Part shown: positions 32,741 to 42,799 of the stretch, piece by piece
Numbering within the stretch: position 1 is the stretch's first letter
How the letters are laid out: each line of letters begins with the position of its first letter
NCBI GenBank assembly: GCA_022478985.1
Contig: JAKSZP010017468.1
Span: 1-64,000 of the forward strand
DNA from: Massospora cicadina
Lineage: Eukaryota > Entomophthoromycota > Entomophthoromycetes > Entomophthorales > Entomophthoraceae
DNA length: 64,000 nucleotides
Reading direction: 5' to 3'
Translations under genes and position numbers: made by a program
Notes under the pieces: generated by a model
The model's database searches: none
Told to the model about the DNA's origin: nothing
Seen by the model: the letters and a program-made list of their open reading frames with translations, nothing else

Positions 32741-34384
32741 TCATGATAATCAAACTCTTAAAGGCGCAGAGAAATGTTGCATTGGCCTAAGTTTCTGGTG
32801 AGAGTGGATCCCAACCTAAAAAGAAAGGTCAAAGTAAGCTTTGGAGAACAACCCCTGAAGCTTGATTGGTAGGTATTCCTATTCTGTACAAAAAAAGGGA
32901 AAAGTCTGGTGGCTGTTTCACTCATCACACTTGGGCAATTTAGCCTATGTGGTGGATGAGAAGTGGTGATGGCATATCCTCTGAGTATCAGCTGTTTGCC
33001 TCTATGCTAACCAACCATGAGCTGGTGGGGAAATTTAGGGTGTATAGAGATGTGGCAGCAGCCAGGGGCTACCATCAGCAGAGAATTGCCAGAAAATCTT
33101 CCCCTCAAAAGGTTGTACCTGGCAATTGAGTTTTACTGATAAAATTAAATTAGAATCCACTGAATAAATTGAGTAAATTGGTTTTAGGTGTGGGAATTAC
33201 CAATCACCGTGCCTCTTCAGCACCATTAATTGTGAGCTTATCCCTGAAAGGTACAGGTGCAAGGAACCCCTTCTCAACTCAAAGGGACCACCCTATGTGG
33301 CCTGGACATGAGCGCACCCAGTTGCTTGATGGATGAAGTGACGCCAATCTGCCAAGCAAAATCACATTGGGGTGGGAAACTTGGTGGCAAATCTGATGTG
33401 AATCAGCTGGCCAGGACAGGATTGATTTAGCGTCATAAGATTTTAAGTAAGCCAAACTGACATGATTAAATTGCAAAATGATTCCCAACTATGAATGAAA
33501 TTGTTCAGTTTTTTAATATGCTTTGTGAGCTTTATAAAGAAATGAACCCCAACAGGTACCGCTATCACTGTATTTTTCCCTTTATGCCATTTTGGTTTCA
33601 ATAATAGTTCTCTAAAAACATACAAATTATTTGTAATTTTGAGAGTTCTGCTAGACCTTTAGTGGCGATAATTTCTAATTCTGAAGATCCCTGAATAGTC
33701 CTCTGGTTGCCTTCTTCCTTTCTCATACATCAATATAAATGATTGTACCTGAAGTATTCTGGTTGGGGTTCTAGTTGTTCACTCACCCAGGATTCCAGGC
33801 TGGTCTTATTATCAGCATGCTTCATGCCACAATGGAGCAACCTAATTTTCTCATCCTTCTCCATCCTGCCCTATGGGTGGGCTGCTATGTTGGTTTTGTT
33901 ATATAAATGGAAGGTTGATCATTGGCTAGGGTGGTGTCTGCCATGAGGCTAGCCCATATAATATCTTAGTTATATGCTGGGGTTAGAATATATTTCCTGG
34001 CCCAAACACCACTAGGGTCTACCCCAGGTTGAGGTGGTGGAGGAACTATTGTTTCCCCTAATTCATGAGTTGGCAGTCAGGAATGGGTTTCAAGTGCGGG
34101 AAAGTTGTTTGTTCCTGTAATTGATAATCTAACCCCTTATTCCACTGGTGTGGGTTCTGAAATTTTTTTGCAGTTGACGCTGCCACTTCATAGGAGAGGT
34201 GCACATGAATCCGCTGGTGCTCTGTTTGATGGAAGTGGAGGAGGTAGGGTTTGTTTGGATGGTGGATACCATGGATTCTTCTTCAAAGGACGGACCAGAA
34301 GATGGCCTGATGACTATCTCTTTCATCCTAAGTGCTTCTTACAGTTTGACTTTGGCACAAGTTCAGGATTAATTTCTGCTACTG

Positions 34385-34610
34385 GTTAAGTTTTAGTTGG
34401 GCGCTCATGTGGTCTCTGTTGAAGCTCTCATAAACATGGGGGCCTCCAGGAACTTAAATAAGTTTTCAGTTCGCTCTGATGTTGAATCTCATTCTAGATG
34501 TAGGATCCTTAGTTTTAAGTGTGTTATAAGCCTCAATGACCTGGTACATGGTGAGACGTTTAGTATCATTATCAGTACATGGGATTGACTTCTGTAATCA
34601 ATTCACTGCT
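34385..34610 (+). pseudogene. A2 protease region, decayed
   Basis: L-G-A-H-V-V-S-V-E-A-L-I-N-M-G-A-S: the retropepsin D-T/S-G-A-S site with the catalytic Asp changed to Asn (AAC). It aligns with A1 at 29436. The open frame 34397-34588 continues to a normal family spacing. Inactive. Confidence 0.55.
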
Positions 34611-34959
34611 GTGCCATATTTTTTTCCTGTCATCCTGAGGATTAATTGTTGGCGGCAGAAACAGTTTTGTATTGACCTGGAGCCCAACCTATCGTTATAA
34701 AAAAATCCCCACATGGGGGACAAAATTCCATTGATCAATACCTCCCCTCCTGCGGGAGCAGTGGTGTTAATTGTTTCAACCCCTTCCTTTCAGGCGTTGC
34801 TGGCAACTTCATTCTAGCTTGTACTAGTACAGGGATAGCTTTAACACAGAGAAAGCTAACCATCTTCCTCCCATTCTGAGTATTATCTGGACTTCCAGAT
34901 GACCATAGTGTTATTAACATCACTTTTACTATATACCCTTATACAGATCAGGAGACAAG

Positions 34960-35525
34960 GCCCTATAGGTGTGGTTGAATGATATGCTTGTGAAATTGTG
35001 TGTGTTTAAAGGGACCTCACCTATTGTATTTCCCATAGTTTATGCCCAGAAATCCAATGGGATGTTGTGCCCCTACATCAACTATGGGCATCTAAATATT
35101 ACCATTCACAATACCTAACTCCTACTCTCAAGCAGACTAATAGCCAGGCAATTGTAAAACCCTGGGTGTTTTTGAAGCTCATTCTTGTGAATGCGTTCAA
35201 CTAGATTTGGGTAATGTAAGGCCAAGAAAGTCTTATGGCGGTTCATATCAGGAGGGGGAACTTCCATATTTGCATAATACTTAATGGCTTAAAAAATGCT
35301 CTGGCAACATTACAGAAGACGATTGATGACATGCTTGGTGACCTTCAGTTCACTTGTGTTATGTATATTGACAGTATTATTGTACATTTTCCTACTCCTG
35401 AGCAGCACAAAAAGGACCTTGAGGCAGAGTTGTCTGTGTTGCACAAGACCAACCTCTATGTAATACCCCCTAAGTGTGAATTTTCAGGGGTGAGGTTACT
35501 TTCAAAAACTGGGTTTGAAGGATAA
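34960..35525 (+). pseudogene. A2 reverse transcriptase, decayed
   Basis: Open part 35235-35525 covers the L-K-N-A-L-A-T-L-Q block, then C-V-M-Y-I-D-S-I-I-V (family Y-x-D-D-I: second Asp is Ser), and H-K-K-D-L-E-A then L-Y-V-I-P-P-K-C-E-F. Upstream pieces in other frames match the A1 RT. Confidence 0.75.
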
Positions 35526-35775
35526 TTATGCAGTTCCTCACAACAAGCTTGAGGCCACCCTCACGTGGATCACCCCTCCACCCAGAAGCAGTTGTGGAGC
35601 TTCTTAAGCACAATCATTTTCTTAAAAAAATCCCCCTACCCTTTTGCAGATGGTTGCGCTGCTTCATCCCTTGAAAGGAGAATGTTTCATTATAGTGATT
35701 TGAGGAATGCTAATGGGCGGTTGACAACATCAAGGAAGTATTAAAGGCACCCACATTTTCAAACATGCTACCCCA

Positions 35776-36878
35776 TTTTTGGGATTTTTGCACCTTTCCA
35801 GCTTCCTAGGCTATCTGCTGGATCGCTAGGGGATAAGTCACACTAGTTGTGAAACGAATATTGGTTGAACTTATGTTTGGGTTCTTAATGTCCAGGAGTT
35901 TCTTGGGTAATTCCCCAGGTTCATATCCACCAGGGATCAATATAGGTGAATGATTAAGGTTTAGTCAGGCAGAGTGGTAATAAAATTGGGCATCTGATAG
36001 TTGACTTTTATTTAACTATCAGGTATACTGATTGGGATCAGTTGGGTTTCATCACTGGTCGATTAGAATTTAATTAGCAGTCCTGAGGCGATTGATGCTG
36101 CCTGCAACTAGCAAATCAATTATTTGGTTCACAACCTTCCATAATGGGTAAATAGTCCCATTACCTTAGCAGGTCGCTAGCCAAATGTGGTTGGTTCAAT
36201 GTGATTGAACGTAAAAAATTAGGGGACACGGTTTCTGGATCTTAAATTTTAGTTCTCAAGGATTTCCAATGGATAAATCCTTTACCCAATGGAGAAAACT
36301 ATCACAGCAAATATGTCATAGGGAAATTCAACAGTAACAACTTCCGTTTCATGGCTGAGGCGCCAACAAAGGAGTTGGGTGCCAAATTCCCTCTATAAAT
36401 TCCCTAGCATTTAATATTAATAAAAAAATATTCTTCCTATTGGAAATAAGAGTTTTATCTTCAAGTAATTATTGTTGTGGTATACAATATTGTGGACTCT
36501 TTTGTGTGTATAAGGAGTAAAAATTGGATATCTTTAGAAGGGAAACAGACCTTAGACGTGAATCTCCGCTGACTCAGCATCATGAGAACTAAGGTCAGAA
36601 ACCTCTGAATCTGAGAGTGGATTAAGTTCAACTGGAACAGGGAAGAAGTCCCTATAGTTAACATATCCCATAGGTTGTGGATTATTATGGGTCTAGCGTT
36701 AGACCATATTGGGTTTATCTATTCAAATACAGATAATAGTCATCATACCTTTATTGCTTACATATCAATTACTATCAGCAAGGCGAATCGTGCACATACT
36801 GAACCAGTGCATTTAACTTTTGGAAAATATAAGTCAAGCCAGTCTTTAGCATTTGAGGAATAGACCCAGATTTTTTCA
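35776..36878 (+). repeat. 5' LTR of element B
   Basis: 1,103 bp, near-colinear with 47011-48112. It starts TTTTTGGGATT (TGTTGGGATT in the partner) and ends TTTTTTCA. It is flanked on the left by CCCCA (35771-35775), against CCCTA at the far end of the element (48113-48117). Likely TATA at about 36396 (CTATAAATTCCC) and TTAATAAAAAAAT at 36417. Divergence between the two LTRs shows an old insertion. Confidence 0.8.
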
Positions 36879-36900
36879 TTTGATGCTCACTACAGTGGGT
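36879..36900 (+). promoter_or_regulatory. Primer-binding site of element B
   Basis: TTTGATGCTCACTACAGTGG follows the LTR directly. It resembles the TTGGTGCTC cores behind LTRs F1 and B', with G-to-A at the third position of TGG. The exact tRNA is unknown. Confidence 0.45.
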
Positions 36901-36902
36901 AG

Positions 36903-38305
36903 TTGAATAAGATACACCAATATAAGATGTCATATAAGGTAGAGTTAAAAAACCTTTTGAAGGAATTGGCAACCATCAACAAGAACTCTTTGAATTTAGA
37001 CAATTATGGAGAATTTACTGCCTTGGAGAGAGTAATAAGATCAAGGAAGCAGCAGAAGGAATTTCCGATTTCAGAAATGAGTTACTCAGGAAAGTCACGT
37101 CATTGAAGAAGAAAAAAGGAGAACTAGTTTGAGAAGTTTTAGATTTAAAGGCAGAATGTGAAGTGAATCACATTTGATTGCATTCACTCAGCTCAGACAT
37201 GGAGTGTCTATTGAAGAAAGTCAAAGAAGTGATGAATCAGAGATGAAAATGTGAACCCTATGTGGTGACCAATGCTGAAGAAAGGACCTCAACAACTCCA
37301 GTTGGTAAGTCAACAATTCCTAGAAATATGACACTGCATTTTCTTCCATTTTGGAGATGACACACGTGATAACTCCTCAATTCACTCAGGTAGTTGATCT
37401 GAGAGTGGTGGCTAGAGAAACTTTGGAGGAGTTCAAAGTCACGTCAAAATTACCCACTTATCATCAGGATAACGCTCCTGCGTTCTTACAATTATTTGAT
37501 ATAAATATGTTTGGGTATGGCGATAGACAAAAAGCTTTGAAGGTCATGAACTATCTGGATACAGACTTTCAAAATTTGGTGTCACATCGTCTAGAGGGGG
37601 ACAGCTGGTCTTACTTGAAGCCAAGGCTGCAATAATGAAGGAGTTTGGAAGCCCCACGTGTATGTCAAAACACAAGCAAAAATTTATGAGGATACAATTC
37701 CAGAAAGATGAGACCTTACCAAATTTCACCGACTGATTCTACCAAGAATCACAGATTTTTATCAGAGCAAAAATATTAAATGACTTTGATGCACGGATCA
37801 CATTACAAATAATCATTGTCCTTATCATGATCTACAGTAAATGATGACTTCAGCGATAACAACCAAAATAACCACCTCATAAATGATAGATTACTTGAAG
37901 ATGCTAGGAGCCACGTTTGAGGCCCCTAATCAAAGCTTAAAGCCAAGTCTGGCATAAAATTTTATACTAACACAGTGAATTAAACTGCTAAGAATTCAAA
38001 CAATCAAATAGTGCAGGGAAACAGTCCCAAAGATTTTAAATGGGCATACAAGAGTAACAATCATTGTCACCAGTGTGGAGGGGAGGGCCACTTTGCCGCT
38101 CAGTGCTTTAGCAAGAAGCCTAAGGAGCAAATCAATGTGGCCCAGGAAAAGGCGGCAAACCCGCACAGGAGTTGGGAAAAGGGCCCACGGCCTAGATGGG
38201 GAACAGTCTAGAGCTTCAGTTAAAACAATTCCTCCTGATATCCTAATTGAGGTCATTGATGTTAGTGATCTATTTTTCAATGATGATGTACAGGACCAGC
38301 TTTAG
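36903..38305 (+). pseudogene. Element B Gag, decayed
   Basis: Frame pieces 36903-37106, 37351-37635 and 38011-38211. The middle piece looks like a capsid (L-Q-L-F-D-I-N-M-F-G-Y-G-D, then F-Q-N-L-V). The last piece carries a zinc knuckle C-H-Q-C-G-G-E-G-H-F-A-A-Q-C (C-x2-C-x4-H-x4-C, 38065-38106). Gag would package the element RNA. Several stops. Confidence 0.65.
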
Positions 38306-38559
38306 AAAGTGGTCAACTTAGATGTCAATATGGTAACTAGAGCCAAAGCAAAGGGGATTGACCCCAAAATAATTAAGGAGGTTGCTCGCCCATATGTGCA
38401 CCAACTAGCAGACAAGATTTGATCCACTGAGAATCTGGATGATCTAGCTGAGATTAAATTAGATGAGGTAAATCTGTCAACCCCTTAAACGTGATTAAAG
38501 AATTATTCCCTGATCTGTCAGCACAAATAATTCACACCCTCAACTAGTAATATAGCCGT

Positions 38560-39085
38560 TATCACTCAGTAAATACCATTTTGCAATACTTTGAGTGTGC
38601 TTATATTGATCTACTGGTCAATCAAGTACAGGTGTGGGAGATTATTGACAGCGGGTTGCTGATTAAAATTGTCTCAACTAGACTGTTGAAGAAAATGTGA
38701 ATCTTGCCTAATTTGGGAATAATGAAAGATATGGAACTACTGGGTCAAATAAAACTAGCTCCTGTGGAGCTTAAGTTTTACCACTCAGATTTGGATCCTT
38801 AGTGGTATCCGCCCCGCAATAGTTTTGGCCAACCAAAACTATGATATTCTAATTGGGACCAAGTTTCTAAGGAAATACGGAGGTAAATGTAACTTCAATG
38901 ATAGTATGTTGACCATATTGGGTCAGAAACTACCTCTAGTTTATCATAGAGATGAGGAAACTTCACTTACCAGGAGAAACAATTTCATCAATTTGATCTA
39001 CAATGATGGCATTATCCTGATTTGCTATCAATTGGGTGGACAAAAGCAAAGAGAAATGCTGACGGAAATCCTGAAAAATTGAGGA
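38560..39085 (+). pseudogene. Element B protease, decayed
   Basis: W-E-I-I-D-S-G-L-L (about 38637-38660) is the retropepsin D-S-G site. Downstream, V-L-A-N-Q-N-Y-D-I-L-I-G-T-K-F-L (38819-38870) is the conserved C-terminal protease stretch (D-x-I-L-G in the family). One frame change and a stop lie between them. The catalytic Asp itself is kept. Confidence 0.65.
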
Positions 39086-39149
39086 ATTCTGCTATGAACC
39101 AAGAATTTGAGGACCTTACCTGCTGGAGACAAAAATATTGGTAGAATGA

Positions 39150-39675
39150 GTAAATGGAATGCTAGCCATGATGCTGAGGAAGCTGATCGCTGGGAGAACT
39201 TCTGCATGGGGAATATACCTCATTTTGGTGAAGTTTACATATAACATCAGTCACCATATTGCAACAGGAAAAATGCCATTTGAGTTATTTTATGAAAGAA
39301 AGGCTGCATTATCATAGATTCTATATTCAGCAGTTGAACCAACATTGGGGATGAGTGCCAAGCAGTACTTTCTCTGATTTTTGCATATCCTGATTGAGAT
39401 GCAGTCACAAGCTTTAGTACAAACTTAAGTAAAAGATCAAGTCCAAAATGATGGACAATAAGGACCAACTGGCATTATCTGAATACCACATAAGTGATAA
39501 AGTAGCCTATTGTCACATTAATGGCTTTGGAAGAAGAAACAAGTTAGATGCACTATGGTTGAGTCCATTCAAGATTATTGCCAAGATAGTGACAGATCCA
39601 TATTCCATCAATAACCTCACATATGTAAGGATTGTTAATCATGTCCATGCTAAATATATAAAGCAGTGGATTTAG
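39150..39675 (+). pseudogene. Element B integrase, C-terminal remnant
   Basis: Pieces read N-G-M-L-A-M-M-L-R-K-L-I-A, then F-T-Y-N-I-S-H-H-I-A-T-G-K-M-P-F-E-L, then (39448-39675) V-A-Y-C-H-I-N, L-W-L-S-P-F-K-I-I and V-H-A-K-Y-I-K-Q-W. This is the usual end of Ty3 integrases (T-G-x-x-P-F-E-L-L-Y-G, then a G-P-F/Y-K-I domain). The protease ends less than 100 bp upstream, so about 2.5 kb of pol is deleted. Confidence 0.65.
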
Positions 39676-40269
39676 AAAAAAACAATAAGAGGTATCCCAA
39701 AGGACTGCTGAACCATTGAGATGGTTATGTTCTGACAATTTTGGTTAAGTCATAAAAAAGGATCACTGAACCAAAATAAATGGTTATGTTTTGAAAAAAT
39801 AAGACCTCAAAAAGATTTAAACTGGCAAGTCAGAGTATAACTAGTAATCACTTTGGTTGAATAATTAATGGAAAATGGACCGCTGAATTGTTTGAAGGCA
39901 TGTCCAGATAAAAATAGGAAAAACAATAAGAAATTGAAAAATATATAGAAAAAAGAATATGAAAAAACATAAAAGTCAAATATTATATAAATTTTATTGG
40001 GTATCCTTGACTCAGGGATGATTCAACCTATGTCACCTCTTGGGGGAAAGAGGATGTATAATAGTATGAGAAAAATACTGTCAAAATCTATTTGAGATCC
40101 TACGCTAGAAGGGGCTAGATCTAGTAAAAGCCAAGTTTGTTGAGCAGAATCTGAACCCTGAGAGAATGCGACAAGGGGAAGAGAAAATGAGATGGCAGTA
40201 CTTGCCAATTATGATACTTTAGATTTGGAGGGAAGCAACAGAATAAGAAGAGGCAGTCAGTGAATAACC

Positions 40270-41225
40270 CTGATTAATCCCAATGTGTTATTGGAGCTGG
40301 AAGATTAGTCTTGAGTGCTTGCTGATAGGCTTCATCAAGAGCACTGGACATGTAAGCCAGTATAAATCAAAGAATATTAGATAAAGGCTGCTGAATCATG
40401 CCCCAATCAAAGCCATAAGAGGGAGGTATCAATGTGAAGCATCATAAATGAGGTAGTTGTTCAAGGAGCGAATGGCATCATGAAGACAACAACCACAAAC
40501 TTCTTGGATTTGAAAATAGAATGAACAATGAAATTCAGGGGAGGCTGGAAGCTTTGTGGTCCAACTGCAAAGAACTTGGGCCGCAAAACAAAGGGCATAG
40601 GCTGCAACGTCTCATTCTAAGATTCTTGATAGTTTGGAAGGTTCAGAGATACAAAAAGAGCCTCAGTTACCTGGTTCCTTAATTCTGCATATGGAAGCAC
40701 AAAATGTTCATTATTTCCAATAGCTAGTTTGTGCAAAAGAACAGCTGGTTTATAATATCGGCCAAGTCAAAAAAGGAGTTCAGAAAGCATGTCAGATCTG
40801 GCATGAAACGACTTACTGATATTGGGTGGCTTTAGTTCAAGAGGCTCAAAAATTATAATAGGCTTATCTGACAAAAGGAGCCAAATCTAGGAGAGTATCA
40901 AAGTCTAATTTGGGAACTGATGAAATAAGGAGAATTGGCCGCGATAGTTTGAGATGGTCACTACTCTGGTTTCATCAGGATCAGATACAGTTGCTGGTAG
41001 TTCAGCGAAAGGAATACCTACATGCACTTGACTTGGAGTATGGGTCCTAGGGGGACCATAGAAGAGATTCTCTAAGTAGAATGACTCATTAATCAGAAGA
41101 GCCAGGCATCTTCTTCAGAAAGATTGTCAAGATATTTCTGGTACCAAAAATTCAAATTCAACATATGATGTGGATGAGAGGGGATGTCATACTTTTTATA
41201 ATGGTCAACATTATCTAACTTGGTG
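40270..41225 (-). pseudogene. Decayed antisense ORF in the 3' region of element B
   Basis: Between the end of pol and the 3' LTR, the minus strand gives a readable protein: K-L-D-N-V-D-H-Y-K-K-Y-D at about 41222, then F-W-Y-Q-K-Y-L-D-N-L-S-E-E-D, one frame change near 41105, then about 250 codons with roughly seven stops down to 40330 (for example L-P-Y-A-E-L-R-N-Q and K-F-F-A-V-G-P-Q-S-F-Q-P-P). The plus strand here is closed. LINE-1 separates it from 46561-46990, where a minus-strand Pro/Ser-rich stretch may be its start. Antisense ORFs in this position are known from some plant Ty3 elements. No family recognised. Confidence 0.4.
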
Positions 41226-41392
41226 TAAAATCAAGCTATAATTTATTCTAATTTTGGCGCAATTAATTTCTAATATATTAAATAAGATCTTTAAAAAGAC
41301 TGAAAAATTGAGCTTTTTCTTTCTCATAACAATCACTTTAGTTACTACGATTTGATTCAAACAGCAAATTTGGATAATCACACACAGGAAAG

Positions 41393-42426
41393 ATGGGCGA
41401 CTTTAATAACAAAAATAATACAACATGGGCGAGCGTCGCAGCAAGCGGTGCGCTTAATGGTGCAACTAAGGGCAAGAAACGCCCTGGAGGGGGACCAGGA
41501 ACCCAAGCCATAAAAAAATCGCAAACTCAGACACCATCTGGGTTTATGGTATTTACTGTAAAGCACGCGCAATACATGTACATTCAATTCAGCCAACCTT
41601 TGTCAAAGGTGGAACATGGGATCAGACTCTTCCTTGGGGATGAGTCACCGACCCTGTGGGAGAAAACATGTGAGGCACAGCCCTCACTTTTCCCTCAAGC
41701 GGTGTACATAGCCACCAACAACATGGGCCATGGCTGGATTGATATTGGTTTTAAAACAGCCGATGAAGCTGATGCTGCAGCAAAAATCTGCGTGGAAATT
41801 GCCCTCCCTGAGGGCAAAAAATTGTGTGCACCATGAGTACCAGATGGAACAAAGCGAAAACTTTGTTCATCTCCTTTGACTCGCTCCCCACCAACCTTCC
41901 TCATAAGGTAATTGAGAAGAAGCTCCACAAAGGTCTTGTGGCCTACGGAGAAATCCAACAACTTGAATTACAGCAATTTCACTTAATGCCCGACCTGTGC
42001 ACGGGCAAAGCTATTGCTGTAATCAACCCCTTCCCAGAAGTGGAAGAGGATTTATCCAGAATTCCCCATGCAGCAGAATTTCACTTTGCAGGTGGGGGCC
42101 AGTCATCTGCATTCCAAGTTACACCAGAACGCGCACCACCCATTTGCAACCACTGTGGCTCACTGGGCCACAAGGAACATGCATGCCCTGTAAAAGAGGG
42201 CTTAATGGAAAATGATTTTTGTGAAGAAGCTATGGACGAAGATAATGAAAACTTTGCCAAAATGACTGATGGCCACCACCCATTCCGCTGGGGTGAAGAT
42301 GGACTATACTCCATCATGGACCCAGTTACAAGTAAACAGCGTAAAGCAGCACAAAAAGCCCGCAAGAGAGCAGTGGCTGAAGCGGCGGCACATGCGGAAT
42401 CTGCCATTAACCACGGACAAATTTAG
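41393..42426 (+). pseudogene. LINE-1 ORF1, split by one frameshift
   Basis: ATG at 41393; the first part (147 codons) stops at 41834-41836. The second part, in the -1 frame, is open from 41812 and has an ATG at 41833 overlapping the stop (ATGA). A run of six A (41816-41821) lies in the overlap. The second part holds the zinc knuckle C-N-H-C-G-S-L-G-H-K-E-H-A-C (about 42145-42190) and an Ala/Lys-rich helical end. In the half-LINE the same region is in one frame, so a simple indel is likeliest; a programmed -1 shift or reinitiation is possible. ORF1 proteins bind element RNA. Confidence 0.75.
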
Positions 42427-42799
42427 GAGGATATTTTGGACATTCACCAAACCAACTAATCAGAACAATATGCCCAGGTCAAAAATTTTCACAGTAACCA
42501 GACTGAGCCACAAAGCATCATCAGTCATGCACATACTGAGGAACAATGCAACTGCAATTTGGGTGAAAATGCGGTGCACAATGCAACAAAGTTGAACCTC
42601 AAAAATATAAAATCCAATCAACAACCCGCATCAAATCAACATGAGACCTGTGCAGGAAAAGTTGACGCAAATGCAAAAAACTGCAATTCCCTTGGTTATT
42701 GGGTCAGATCAAGGGAACCAACAATGGCAGTGAAAGAGTTGGAGTACAGATGCGGAGCATGGCCAAAATGAGCCGCAGTGGGATAGGACCAGAGGGCCC

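Larger units (their letters stand above)
27175..32840 (+). mobile_element. Chromovirus A, first tandem copy (A1)
   Basis: Unit of about 5.7 kb (about 5.0 kb without solo LTR E), repeated directly by A2 from about 32845. Matching blocks include 27190-27905 with 32845-33530, 28590-28960 with 33570-33950, the RT at 30320-30480 with 35270-35440, and the chromodomain region with 63607-64000. Domain order is a Gag-like/protease region, RT, RNase H, integrase, chromodomain, typical of Ty3 chromoviruses. I could not fix the LTR ends. The two copies may share a central LTR somewhere in 32830-34080. Confidence 0.65.
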
